From NCBI GenBank assembly GCA_026874595.1, contig CM049316.1, forward strand, positions 24,449,839 through 24,513,838: DNA of 64,000 nt, written 5' to 3'. Below the pieces are notes generated by a model. The model made no database searches. It saw only the letters and a list, made by a program, of their open reading frames with translations, and was not told the DNA's origin. Made by a program: the position numbers and the translations under genes. Source of the stretch: Sipunculus nudus. Its lineage: Eukaryota; Annelida; Sipuncula; Golfingiida; Sipunculidae. This document shows, piece after piece, positions 1 to 11,710 of this stretch (positions are counted from its first letter, which is position 1; every line of letters begins with the position of its first letter).

Positions 1-200
1 AAATTGAGGTTTAAATCAGTCATGCAAAATCATTCAAATCGTGCATATATTGTGTATACGCTAACCTCCAGCTGTTGCCAATATATACACACCGTATCAA
101 TACAAAAAACTGAAGCATATATATATGAGCTTGGACTGATACTGAATCTCACAATATACGAATGAGACGCCCTGTACACTTCACATGACTGCAGCTGCCT

Positions 201-202
<2 letters not shown>

Positions 203-281
<79 letters not shown>
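203..281 (+). repeat. (AT)n/(AG)n compound microsatellite
   Basis: AT dinucleotides to about 250, then AG dinucleotides to about 281. Confidence 0.98.
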
Positions 282-286
<5 letters not shown>

Positions 287-1881
287 TTTTAAGTGGTTAT
301 ATTGCAAACGCATGATACATGTTAGTAATGAATAAATGATTTGAACAAAGCAAAAGTACACGCTTACCCACAAATCAATACTTTTTAAAAAGTGTGTACA
401 TCTAGCGAGCCAGAATTGAAACTTGTTTCAACGGTGCATTAATTTACACAAACACACATTTAATACAGCGCTGAACATGTGCATGTCTTATGCGCTGCGG
501 AATAAACCTACACCATTCAGTTTGGTGCATGTCGAAACTGCACACGAGAGAATTCAAGCAGAAATCAAGAATAACTTATGCTTTAACTTCAAGAACAAAC
601 CATCCTTGTCCGTGCAAGCTATAAATTTAAAGTACAATAGGGAAGCTCACCTCAGTTTACCTGGAATTCGTTTCTGTAAGACGGTAAAACTGAAACCACC
701 TTCGCTGGGGACCAGCCCACTATCACGCCCATCAGTGGTAGCCCGGGGACAAAGTGCAAGCCGGTGCGTCTCAGCAGGTTCGGCACTTAGAACCATTTAG
801 CAGAAGGCAACTTATTTCAAAGTGAATGCTTCTACCTGACGACGGACGCACATGTTCGGCAAAGTTCCATCAGTTATGTAAGATTAAAGGACCGAATAGT
901 GAATGGTCGGGAAGGCACCCGGGGACCACTTGGGACTATTGGACGAACCAATCCGAACATGACTATTCTGGATTCCTTATCAAGCACAGAATCAGACGTT
1001 CAGTGCATGTGTTCCCTCTTGTAGTTTGCTACTGCACCATACACGTACTGGTCTGTGAAGCACGTGGTAGCCTGAACAAGAAATATTGAAGCATTGGCTA
1101 GAAATAATCCGCCTTCGAGGAGTAGAGGTTTAAAGAAAATGTCCGAACATATCAGAATAGATATGGTGTGGGCAGTTAATTGCACCTTTTTTGTAGGGAC
1201 ATATTTCATTTTCTGATGGTTATATTTATCAGAAACATCACTCAGCAAGAACAGTTTCCTTGAACCTTCAGGCAGAGGTAGTTCCTGATACCAAAAGAAA
1301 ACCATCAAATGTTGGTGCTATTCCTGATAGATTTTTTGTTTTCTTCATATTTTTTTAAGAGGGGAGGCTTAAATAGGTTGACGAGTTTATTTCTCGGGAT
1401 TAAATTTTTTACTTTATCAATATTTGGGTCAACTTTTTGTGGTTGGAATTTTTGGTCCTCAATATAGTTAACCCATTCATTGATAACAAATTTTTGTCTT
1501 GTTTTTCTTTCTTTTAAACAAGTTGCCGCTTGTACTCAAATATGGCTGATATTAAAAATCTGACTTCTGGGCACAATATTAGTCATAGGTAATGAATTTG
1601 CTTCTAATATTTACTTTTGACCTTGACCTAATTTCCAAGGTCGAACACTCCGTAGCCGATTCCGCATTATCGCTCAGTTCCGGACTTCGGGAAGGATTTC
1701 AGTGATTCCAACGACGTCAAACATATATTTTTTTTTGGTGTACCTCCTACCCCTGACCGAAATTCATCCAGTCTTTATGACGTTTCATTGCAGTGTTATA
1801 AATAAATGACCGATCATATTATTAAATCATATACTTATTGTCATTCAGTTTAAACTTAACATTTACTTGCATAATACTAGT
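282..1881. other. CpG-rich sequence, no supported gene
   Basis: Open frames at 423-800 and 826-1089 (125 and 87 codons) have no recognisable motif and no splice context I can support. A TTTGACCTTGACC block near 1616 resembles common dispersed repeats. Confidence 0.35.
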
Positions 1882-2035
1882 ATGCTGTTATATCACGATG
1901 ATACATATGAAAATGCCTTTGATAACTATGGCAACGTGGTCTTCATGCAAGGACGTCACCTGGCAACACCAAATTCATGTAACACTGATTGGCGTAATTT
2001 TATATCAGACATGAAACTGAGGAAAAGCAAAAGAG
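1882..2035 (+). CDS. Exon-like unit, copy 1 of a local family, unidentified
   Basis: Fifty-one open codons from an ATG at 1882 end at a consensus AAGAG/GTAAGT donor at 2036. A CTAG just before the ATG could serve as acceptor. The peptide contains LLYHDDTYENAFDNYGNVVF, then GRHLATPNSCNTDW and a basic KLRKSKR end. Parts recur, diverged, at 2231 and 2730, with similarity kept in the same reading frame, which favours a once-coding exon. I do not recognise the protein family and assign no function. The alternative is a non-coding repeat whose frame is open by chance. Confidence 0.35.
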
Positions 2036-2111
2036 GTAAGTAACAATTAATGGTTTGGAAGTAAAGAACAAAATTTATAAGTATTATATATTAGATATAA
2101 TAATTTACAGA

Positions 2112-2126
2112 GTAGCCCTCACCAGA

Positions 2127-2185
<59 letters not shown>

Positions 2186-2210
2186 AAATACCTCGAAAAA
2201 GTTACAAAAA
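2112..2210 (+). pseudogene. Exon-like unit, copy 2, split by an AT microsatellite
   Basis: The start of the unit (AGTAGCCCTCACCAGAAG) and its middle (ATGCAAAATACCTCGAAAAA) are both present, but an (AT)n tract of about 53 bases has expanded between them. It is the same family as the units at 2231 and 2730. Confidence 0.35.
2129..2181 (+). repeat. (AT)n microsatellite
   Basis: Pure AT dinucleotide run inside exon-like copy 2. Confidence 0.98.
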
Positions 2211-2230
2211 TATAATAATTGTCAGGGTAG

Positions 2231-2332
2231 CCCTCGCCAGAAAAGCTGTTGATTTATTATGATGATATTTATGCAAAATACCTTGAAAAACATGGTAACG
2301 TGGTCTTCACCCACGACGCCGTTGTCATTTAA
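2231..2332 (+). pseudogene. Exon-like unit, copy 3, ends at an early stop
   Basis: After an AG at 2229-2230 the frame reads PSPEKLLIYYDDIYAKYLEK then HGNVVF and stops at 2330. The stretch matches copy 1 in the same frame (YxDDxYxxxxxxxGNVVF). It lacks the RHLATPNSCNT segment found in copy 1 and, modified, in copy 4. Confidence 0.35.
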
Positions 2333-2364
2333 TACTTTAAAAATTTAAAAATCACGCCAAGCAG

Positions 2365-2615
2365 TTTGAATTGAATGTTAAGAAGACGGTCTCCTTTTCG
2401 ATTACATCCCGGGGCTTCTCGCGTTTGACCCCAATACACTTTAGCGGGCGGATTCAGGCAGCTGCCGAACTGATATAACGTGTTTATGGGCAGCGATACG
2501 CACCAGCCATTTCAGTTCGAATTCCAGCAGCTGTGGTATCAGTATCCGATTGATAACATGCGTGGTCCTTTAGTTTTATATAATTAATGGTTATATTTAA
2601 TGTCTGACATGCAAT
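2365..2615 (+). repeat. SINE-like repeat, family S3, copy 1
   Basis: About 250 bp shared with 4225-4460: GCGGGCGGATTCAGGCAG, a GCAGxGATACGxACCAG block, a B-box-like CAGTTCGAATTCC at about 2514, and an ending TATATAATT-x-ATGG followed by TCTGACATG. The B box suggests a tRNA-type pol III promoter. It sits between exon-like copies 3 and 4. Confidence 0.55.
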
Positions 2616-2729
2616 TTGGGAAAGCCTAAGCGGTTAGCAACAATAACTGGTTAGGACTTGAGACCTTTCGGATGTAAAGAGCAATTATTTTCGAACATTA
2701 TTAATTACTTATGATAATTTTCAGGGTAG

Positions 2730-3030
2730 CCCTCACCAGAAGAGTTATTGAATTATTAGGAGGATAAACATGTATATGCAAAATACCTTGGACAACATGG
2801 TACTTAACGAGCTTTTCTTATATGGACTTCACCTGGCAACGTCGTCTTCCTGCAATACTGTAGATTCAGAAATATTAGTTGGGATTTTATTTTCGTGGTT
2901 TTCGTGGATCAAGGTTATCCACGAATTCATGATCCAAACGATAAAAAAATCACACGGTCAGAGAACATCTAAACGGCAGCTGGTAGCAAATTTCATCTAC
3001 ATTTATTATCGCTGGCTGAGTTTTCAATAA
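2730..3030 (+). pseudogene. Exon-like unit, copy 4, with stops
   Basis: It starts after the same GGTAG acceptor-like sequence with PSPEELLNY, meets a stop, and continues with a recognisable YAKYLGQHGT. In another frame it carries LHLATSSSCNT, clearly related to RHLATPNSCNT of copy 1. The frame change and stops mark it as decayed. The 86-residue open frame starting at 2770 is built from these remnants. Confidence 0.35.
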
Positions 3031-3179
3031 AGGTAAAACAAAAATGATTATTACTATTTTATGATTGTCATTGATGCATATAATAAATTTGTTGAATCAT
3101 TTTTTTCTGCAAACTACTATAAACAATACGTGTTTTATAAATATTCAGTTGTCAATTCCCTAATTTCCCCTAATATCGC

Positions 3180-4224
3180 ACGAACACGTCTTCCTGAAAT
3201 GTTTACATTAAAACAATATCAAACTTTACTTTGAACTGAAAACATATCCCCACATTTCCTTTTTGTCAACATTTCGGGTGAAATATTCCAGAACAATAGG
3301 ACATTTCTATCACGGAAAGCGGTACAGTACTGACACGACAAGAACGATACACATGTGCTAATGTTCGTTACCACGGTTACCGAGGCTCGTCCATGTAATC
3401 TCATTTGCATTACCGCGGGATGCGAATGTAAAGTGTTAAAAAACACATATTCCTAATATTGCCGACTACAGCTTGGTGCATAAATGTGAGCCATTAATAA
3501 GACAAGAGGTACTTCTTCCGAATATTGCCGATAGCTGTGCATAAATGTTCGCGTAAGTAGGCCTAAGCGTCGCAGAATATAAGTGAGCAAATTATGTCCC
3601 GCTAATTTTCAGATAAGTCGATCTCTGTCTAGTCGACACGTTAAACCGATTTCTATTTGTTTTATAATATCCAAATAGTTGATACGTCGAATAACGAACG
3701 AACCTCTTGTCCTAGGGCCGCCTTCGGGATTTACAGGCGCCACATGTGACAACCGCCATGATGAACATAAAGTTAAAAACGGACGGGCCCCGTTTCATTT
3801 TCCTCCGATCAAGTGAGGGATTACGTTTTCTGTGTACGTGATGTGATCGTTTGTTATAACTTAAAGGCGATGTATCGTGTGCCGCGGGTAAATCACGGCT
3901 GATTAATTCCTTTGTTAAGCTCTGGCCGGGCGAAGCTTGTTTGCGCAACATTGACCAGACTGACCGCGGTACAGGCACAACCGAGTGATAAACATCTCAG
4001 TCGAACAACCGTCTGTATTACCTGCTCTCGTCTTCCTTGCGTTACTTCTATGGAGATGTTTATAAACCATGATTTCCTAAAATTTTCATTGTCTTTCCAC
4101 GAATTCAAATACCCCACGATATGCGTTTTGCGCAAAATCGACGAAATTTTAAGCCCACGATAATATCTGAATCTACAGTATATTAAAGATATCATAAATT
4201 CTAGCCAAGAAGTACTTACTTTGG
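3180..4224. other. CpG-rich unique region, no supported gene
   Basis: CpG is frequent here, unlike sequence beyond 13.2 kb. Several 70-100 codon open frames on both strands overlap one another (3712-4195) and none shows a known motif. The composition would fit an unmethylated intergenic or promoter-bearing region. Confidence 0.4.
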
Positions 4225-4460
4225 ATTGAATGTTAAGGGGATCTTCATGGTCGATTTCATCCCGGGGCTAGGCGTGATTGTCCCAAGTGCACTTCAGCGG
4301 GCGGATTCAGGCAGTTGCCGGACCGTTCACTTGTGTTGACCGGCAGTGATACGGACCAGGCGTTTCGGTTCGAATCCCATCAGCCGTGGTATATGTATCC
4401 ACATGTTTGGTCCTTTATTCATATATAATTGATGTATATCAATTTAAAATCTGACATGAC
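4225..4460 (+). repeat. SINE-like repeat, family S3, copy 2
   Basis: Direct copy of 2365-2615, with a better B box (CGGTTCGAATCCC at 4366-4378). The two copies differ by many substitutions, so neither is recent. Confidence 0.6.
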
Positions 4461-4962
4461 TAAAGGAAAAGCAACAGACGTAAGCTTCAGTCGCTCGTTG
4501 CAGTTTGCAGGATATAATGAACACATTCAAATATATCAAAGCTAAAATAACAGAAAATAAAAAAAAACGTATCATAAAACATTTAAACCATCTCGTAACC
4601 GAGATGAACTCCGGAGAATAAGATGAATAAGAGCGATAATGTAACTGACATTATTTGATAGAAAGACTGGTTATATATCCATTCATAATAAAAAATAGAT
4701 GACCTGACACGATTGAGGAAATAAGAACCCGATTACTTTTTTTGTGTATTTCAAGTTGGTGGTACATTTAGTAAAGGGCAAACCATTCCAAAGTGCAATG
4801 CCTATTTAAAACAAAGCATTCAGTTTTAAATGTTTAGCACTTGGTATGGGTAAATAACAGTTATTCCGTTAAAATCGTGTGTTTTACCGAAGTAAATTTA
4901 TGTTTAATTCAATAAAAGATAACACATGTTGCTGCTCAATATTTCCGCATGCATCTGTATTC

Positions 4963-6880
4963 AACCGTGTTCATCTAGCTTGAGCGTCCACTGTATCCCA
5001 TTATTCCTGGTTGTCGTGGTGGTCGTTATTATCCAGTAAATGACAAGAAGGAAGAGGAAAGGTGACAGTAGATATCCTTGTCAGGTTCCTATTCTGAAAT
5101 CAGAACTGTCTTACAGTTGGCTCACATAAGCTAACCTCAAGGGCATGTCTTTGAAGGTACACCGGACGAGGGAGATTAGTTTCTGTGGTACTCCATTCTG
5201 TCTCAGCAGCTTCCACGGCCCCTCTCTGTTTACACAATCGGAGGCCTTCGCATGATCAATAAAGTAATGTAGAGAGGGCAGCTCCACTCTAGTAACTGTC
5301 CCATAATGTAACGCAAGGTGGCTGTTTGATGGCCTCTTTCATTCTTCCCATAGAAATATGTAAGAACCTTTCCAGGCATTGACAGGAGCATGGCTACACG
5401 GCAGGTGCTGCAGTCTCTCAGGTCACCCGTCTTTGGTATAGTCTGTTGAGGATTCCCTCCATCTGTTCCACAGGGACGAGTTCCTCTTCATAGACCTTGC
5501 CGAAGAGGTTGTGCAGCATGTCACAGCAGTTCAAGCTGGTATCCTATCTGGACCTGCTGCTTTCACATTCTTGAGACAGGATGGTATTCGAGATCTCTGC
5601 TCTTGATGTTTTCTCACAATTGTTGGGCAGCTCTGTCTCAGCTCTTGGCTTGTCTATAGTTACTTCAGGTGTTTTCTAGTAAATAACACGCTGAAGTGTT
5701 CTGTCCATCGCTTCAGCTGTTTCTATTGTGATGTGAGTGGCTTGTCGGTCATTATGAACTTCCCTCTCTGTATCCTGACTACCATATACAGGCCCTTCAT
5801 GTTTCTCTGTCCAATAGCCGCCTCTGCATGTTTGGCTGGGCTGTCAATATGGTTCCTTTTTTTTTTATTTATGCTCCTTTCACTTCCTTGTCAGCTGTAA
5901 TGTAGTCCTTTTTGCCGTTCCGGTCCCATTTGTGTTCACTCTATAGCTGTCATCTCCGTTCTCGCCTCCAGCTTCTCAAAATTCTCCATAGAGACTCACC
6001 TTTGTACTGCTATCTCTGTCTGTCAAAGACCTCTTCACAGATATCATACCATGTGTTCTTTGTCTGTTTCAGATGGCTGGATATCTGTATGAGCATCCCA
6101 AACAAGTCATGCATGTAGCTGTTGGTAGTTTTGGAAAGGCTGAGCTGGAATGCTGTCTGCATCTCTCTGCACCTTAGCAGTTGAAAAGAGTACCTCGTAT
6201 TTGCACTGCTTTGGATGGCGCCTTCTTTTCGCCTTGGCCTTGTGGTCATTAAAAGAGAGTGGTTATATGTTGAAACGTCTCATTAAAAACATCTCTACAA
6301 ACATCTCTACAAACGCATTACAAGAATGTAATGATATGATCTGATCTTCTGACTGAGGCAGATGAGGTCGATCTGGTTTTCTATGACACGGTCTGGGGAC
6401 CTCCACGTTGCTTCGAGAACCCCTTGCCAAGAAAAAAAATGCTTCCTCATATCACCAACTGGTTTAAGAAGCACAGCTCTGCAAAGCATTACCCATTTTC
6501 ATGCATTTGCCCCAGGACATGTTTCCCCACGGTATCTACATAACCTGCGTTGGCTGGGCCTATATTTTGAGTGGAATCGCCCACGACGATTGTGTTGTCT
6601 CTTCCTCCACTCTAGACTAAACCGATTGTAGATGAAGGTAGAAGTCATCTTTCATCTCCGGATCCGTGTCTCTGTGGCGAATATGGTTGTAATGATGCGT
6701 GAAAGTACAGGTTTCGAGCCAATGAATGATGCTTCTGCAGCAAGCATCAGGGCCACACAATCTGTGTGGTGGACGTCCTCTTTTGTGTTCCGATTACAGC
6801 AGCATTTCTCTATATGTTAGCCTGAGCTAGCCTGTCTGTAGCTCGCTCAGTCACAGCAGTAAGATGTTGTAGTTCTTTCT
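4963..6880 (-). pseudogene. Decayed RTE-like LINE, endonuclease plus reverse transcriptase
   Basis: Read on the minus strand with many frameshifts and stops, the element shows in order: an APE-type endonuclease with TIVVGDF near 6590 and an ATWRSPDRVIENQID block near 6390; a linker with LKRWTEHFSVL near 5705; reverse-transcriptase blocks MLLSMPGKV near 5380 and RMKEAI near 5340; a degraded catalytic block FIDHAKASDCVNREG near 5250; and QGYLLSPFLFLL near 5050. This matches the CFDP2/RTE-like LINEs common in invertebrates. Similarity stops near 4963, before the second catalytic aspartate pair (x-A-D-D), so the copy is truncated as well as frameshifted. Clade naming is from memory of the family, not from a search. 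Confidence 0.8.
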
Positions 6881-7140
6881 CTCCCACTAGTTGGACAGTC
6901 AATTAATACATCGTCGTAATTTCCCCTGTGACACTCTTTGCGGGTTTTCTTGAGCCAGAAGGGGAGTAGGCCTTCCTGGTGGCTTTCACTGGGTGATCCC
7001 CTTATCCGAAGGTCCTTCTTATCATCCGTCAGTCTTGTTTTGAGGTATTGTCGATGCTTCTGTTACAAGTTTGTTTCTCGCTTGGGATGTTGACCCTACG
7101 CAACCCCTATTTCTCCCGAGGCGGAGGTGGACCAATATGT
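6881..7140 (-). repeat. Possible 5' leader of the LINE
   Basis: Sequence upstream (minus strand) of the endonuclease remnant, ending in a GC-rich CCCGAGGCGGAGGTGG block. It carries no readable protein. Assignment to the LINE rests only on position. Confidence 0.3.
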
Positions 7141-7594
7141 CTGGACTGTACCTTTTGACCTGTCAAGCTTTATGTGACCATAAATTAGTTTTTTTTTTCT
7201 GAGAAAGTAATATTAAAATAGGAGATTTCTTAATGATCCGAAATATTGATCAAAAGATTCCGGGTGGTAGGTTTATCCCATAAGCAAAATCGGTGGCCCA
7301 TGAAACTACCACCCCTTGTTCCATTACTTCAAAGGTTAGCCTGAAACAAATGAGTGTTATGATTCAACCGAGTGACCAATGGGTCACGTCACTGGTATGA
7401 TCGATATTACCTAATATCAAACAACTATAGATCTGTGTGAATGTGAATATAAGGAGCACATCCCAAATTGACTATTTCCCCCCCGAGCAAGAGCACTGCG
7501 GTAATGCCGTGTTCGTGTGTGTCCATTTGGTTTAACAATTATGAACACAATGCAGGAACCTTAGTGTATATCATGTCTGATCTATTTTTCATTA

Positions 7595-7760
7595 AATTTA
7601 TTTGGGCACGGCCTTCCCATTAAGCCTGCAGAGCGCTCATCCTGGGTGGGGGCCGACTGTGAATACTCAGTAATCTCACCGCCTCAGCTGAGATCTGAAC
7701 TCACGATCTCCCGGCTTTGAGTCATGTACTCTGCCCCTGAGCCACAGAAGCCGGAAAGAC
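7595..7760 (-). repeat. tRNA-derived SINE, family S2, copy 1
   Basis: On the minus strand it starts GGCTTCTGTGGCTCAGGGG, an A-box-like tRNA head, followed by a B-box-like GTGAGTTCAGATCTC and a body ending CTGCAGGCTTAATGGGAAG. The same body and head recur at 37548-37690. The open frame at 7724-7954 overlaps this SINE and is not a gene. Confidence 0.65.
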
Positions 7761-8584
7761 GAGAGTACCTAACGTTAGTGTGCCTCTGTATCCTTCAACG
7801 ACGATCGCACTGTAAGGCTCTATGGGGATGCAAATATTGTCATCATTTTTTACAACGCCTCATGTCCAAAAAGTACAAGCCTATTTTTTGTATACTTTCT
7901 AACAACACCTACCTTGTGCGAGAAAAATTCCGTTTTAACAGAGCAAATTGGTAAATTTCTCTATATGTTTGTTGGATTTCTGACTGTATGTAAATATGGC
8001 TCGCACGGGTTACTAGATGTGAGCCAACTTGTACGCGAAATGACTTGTTACGCTAGAGACGGGGTTTCATTTGGTGTGTGAGTTCACATGTATTTTTTGT
8101 TAAACCAACATTAAAAGCGTAATTTTAAGATTATCAGCTGTTTACCACGATATCAATGCAACAGTATAGGTGAGCAGTGCATTCCCCTGTATGTCCTGTA
8201 TCACGACTCAAGTTAGATTTACAAGCCTAATATAAACTCTTATAGCAGTCAATATTTATTCATTTCCTTGGACTTTAAAGCTGTGCTAATCAATTCAACA
8301 GAGGCCTATCATAACACTTCATTTTCATTTTGCTTCATAGAAACCAGTTACACACTTTCATGACGAACGTTTAGCCATTCACCTGGCTAAAATGTATGCA
8401 GATCCGTGCGCTTATCCATTTTTGGGTGTTAATGAAAATATTATTCTTAATCCTGTGTTTGTGTGTGTATGTATGTGTATTTTGTTGGTTTTTAAAATCT
8501 CGACCCGGGATCCTTGTAGCCCTGCCAAGGTATTAGTATTTACTATTTATGCATGCCACTATAAATACATAAAACTGGAAGTAT

Positions 8585-8895
8585 GCATTACGATGAATGC
8601 AAGCCTCCGTCATTCACTATTCATCCCACATTCCCAGATTAATGCGTGCATAAGTGAATGTACATTTGTGACTATTGCTGTTGATGATGTTCCTGGATCC
8701 AGTTCATGTGTCGCATCCACACCAAAATCTACCCAATTCTTCATGGGCCCATTCCCGAAAGGTCCTGTAGATTTCATGAGATTCCTTTTGAGATTGCGTG
8801 AGTTATGTTGTGAACAAACATACAACGTCACAAACACACACCGAAACACAAATACACGAACTGGGTGAAGGTATGTTGAGGCAATAAACACTGAT
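8585..8895 (+). repeat. Dispersed repeat R4, copy 1 (LINE or SINE tail-like)
   Basis: Shares with 35440-35780 and 40840-41215 the blocks CACACCAAAATCTA, TTCATGGGCCCATTC, TTTCATGAGATT and GAGTTATGTTGTGA-x-CAAACA followed by an ACA-rich tail. I remember this ending as typical of an invertebrate retroposon 3' end. The 158-codon open frame at 8392-8868 lies mostly in this repeat and is not a supported gene. Confidence 0.6.
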
Positions 8896-10492
8896 CCTAT
8901 GTATTAAAAGACGCAAAATCAATGCCGGCACTTATTAGAGAACAGTAAATTAAGTTATATATTTTGCCGCAAGGTAGCAGTACCTGTCCTAACTCCTGAG
9001 CGTAGCGATACAACGAGAGCACGTTTAATGTCTCGTTTAATGAATCGACTACACCAGTTTAAGGTACTGACCAGGGTTTCTTGTTGGAATTGTGGAAGCC
9101 AAAATGATCCAGGGAAAAACTGCGACCTTTGATATTTAATGAAAATAGTGCCATAAACATATTAGATTTGTTTTATATAAAATAAGTATTTATATATTTA
9201 TCTAGAATATTTAATTTGGATATCTGTAGAATGCGTACATTGGTCTTTATATGGCTCAAACATGTACATATATAGAATGTGTACATTCTATGAATTGTGA
9301 GTTTCTATAAAATGTATATACATCCTGTAGTTCCAATCATGGAATGTACACATTTTATGGTCAGAGTCATGGAATATATTTAATCATGTATAATGTATAA
9401 TGTATAATGTATAATTCCACTGAATGTACAAAAATATCAATACTCTTGTTGACAACAACAAAAAATTATTGATGGACTTTTAAAGGCCCGTAAACGTTGG
9501 ATTCATGGCAACCCCCCCCCCCCCCCAAAAAAAAAAAAATCATTGCTCGAGGTCGATTTTTTTAATTGATGGTAATAGTTTTTTTCTATATATAAAAATG
9601 TTAGATGATCGGGGGGGGGGGATATGATAATAATAGGCCTAAAATTGTTTTCCAATACAGGTAAAAGCTCATAAAAATAATAATTCTTTTTTTTAATGTC
9701 GCTCAGACTTGAGTTCAAAGTCATTGCTCTTCTAATGAAAACCTCATAATCATTTTTTAAGCGGGCTCAAAATTAAACGCGTCGTGCTTGAAAAAAAAAA
9801 TACATTGTTTTGCTTTAAAGAATATAATTATTCACCATATAATGTAGAATTATACTTAAATTTTAAAAATCTTGTTGAGGAAAATATTGAGACAGAATGG
9901 TTTACCGAAATATTTAAACATTAATTGATTATTCACAAATATAATATTTACCGTTTATTGATACAGTGCAGAAATATACAATATGTCGTGTACCAATACT
10001 CATTCATGAGTTGAGAAAAAATTAGATAGACAGGTTTAATTATATATAATCATTCATATAACACATTTACAGACCATATACATAATGTAAATATTTGACC
10101 TTTTAGTGCATTAAAGGTCTTAATGAGCACCAGTAGCCATTTGCTGCAACCAGACCATGTATACTACGAGTGTCTTTTATATATAGTTACACATTTTATA
10201 TGGCTTAACTCCTGGAGTGTATACACAGAAGGTAACCATCCTAAACTATGTACGACACGCTCAAGCTCATGAGTATATATCACCGAGGATAAATAACGGT
10301 TCTGTATTTTATGATAAATGTCATGAACATCTGGTAAAAAAGTTTAATCTTCATTTATTTTAAATTTTACTTGGTTTTATTGGGAAAACCCCAACAAAAA
10401 ATATTCTAAGGGGTGCTACGATGTTCTTTGCTCAATCCAAGAGATCAGTTTATTGTTCAAATCGTCCTCATTAGGTCATGGAACTCACACAA

Positions 10493-10502
<10 letters not shown>
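8896..10502. other. AT-rich region with C and G runs, no gene seen
   Basis: It contains a C14-then-A run at about 9513 and a G10 run at 9611, plus a cluster of short GAATGTACA/TGTACATTC words (9230-9430). Open frames here have low complexity. Confidence 0.4.

Positions 10503-10550
<48 letters not shown>
10503..10550 (+). repeat. (AC)n/(AT)n microsatellite
   Basis: An ACACAC run leads directly into pure AT dinucleotides. Confidence 0.97.
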
Positions 10551-10553
<3 letters not shown>

Positions 10554-10930
10554 TATGTGTAATTATAAAGATTAATTTAAATAAAAGGAAAATAAATACG
10601 AAGTTTATCATTCTTTGCAAATTAAATGTAAAATTATAACCTATCAAAAAGTCGTTATGATAATAATAATAATAAGAAGAAGAAGAAGAATAAACTATAT
10701 AGTTAAAGCACTTATGCAGTAAAAGCACTAGAGTAAGAAACATTTTTTTAATAATTATTATTATAAAAACTTAAGAGATAGATGATATATACAAGAATGA
10801 AAATGATCTTATGTTTCAGATAATGTTAATATATTTGTAGTATTTTACGAGGTGTATGCGGCCACAAAACCTGATCGTGTAGACTTGTTTCGGCTTTGTA
10901 CAGTATTTATGAAGGAACCAGTCTAAGTAT

Positions 10931-11046
10931 ATGATGGAAATCTCGCAGATTACCGTTGGCCTGGACGAGATTCATAAAATAGGTCAAAGAGTGGGAGTTT
11001 ATCATCCGAGTGTTTACTATCAAAGGGCGTCACAACTGAGTCTAGG
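10931..11046 (+). CDS. Candidate first exon, unidentified
   Basis: An open frame of 38 codons plus two bases starts ATGATGGAAATC at 10931 and runs into a consensus GTAAGTTT donor at 11047. The peptide includes ITVGLDEIHKIGQRVGVY and HPSVYYQRASQLSLG. I recognise no family. The composition looks more protein-like than neighbouring frames, and it lies on the CpG-rich side about 2 kb before the CpG-poor tract begins. No partner exon was found, so a chance open frame beside a chance donor remains quite possible. Confidence 0.25.
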
Positions 11047-11710
11047 GTAAGTTTATAATCATAACAGTAATGCACTTCAGCGCGCTGAGGCTACCTGAGA
11101 TCAAATCATTGTCCAAAGTCCGCCACTTGTACTGGATAAGGCTAGCCCAGGTTGACGGAGTCTTTGTTGTTTTTTGACAGAGCGTGTCAGCCGGTTTGCA
11201 GTCAGGCCGGCCAGGCCCACACTGAATGTCGGGGGTTTGTGGGCAGGTCGGATGCTAGCATCTCGGTTTTAAAAACTCCCATTTTGCTCATCTAATGTTT
11301 AGCTAACTGACTCTGACACTTTTTCTGATAGAGCCAAATTTGTTTATTGAATACTCTATTTATAATCATTATCAAGCCTACATACAGTATTCGGAGAGAC
11401 GACTTTAAAGCACTCACGCACTGTATTAATATAATAATAAGCACAAGGTATTTTGTCTTGATCCAAGACGCTTTATTCCATTTCGCTATGCTCCTCTCCA
11501 TCGATATCTTGAGTTGGTGCTACTGTGGTTCAAAATAGGAGGACCCTTCGGAATCATAAAAGTCACTCTTTAGGCAGTGTCAACATAAGATAATTACCTT
11601 TTCATTGCCTTTGGATATTTTATAAAACTTAAGGTTGCTGCATGTAATGCTCAATATCCCTAAACATCCATAATTTTTTCAAGAGCACTAATGTTTGTAA
11701 TCATATAGAT
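11047..11710. other. Unique sequence after the candidate donor, no gene seen
   Basis: CpG-containing, with a GGCCGGCC block near 11206. Overlapping opposite-strand frames at 11292-11538 show no motif. Confidence 0.35.

Noticed and set aside
423-1089. Open frames of 125 and 87 codons
   Set aside because: No recognisable motif, no splice or start context beyond chance, and no frame-conserved copy.
3712-4195. Overlapping 83-100 codon frames on both strands
   Set aside because: Mutually overlapping with no family signature; high CpG raises open-frame length only slightly. Treated as non-coding.
8392-8868. 158-codon open frame, the longest in the window
   Set aside because: Its second half is dispersed repeat R4, found again at 35440 and 40840, and its first half is low-complexity VCVCMC-type sequence; no domain is visible.
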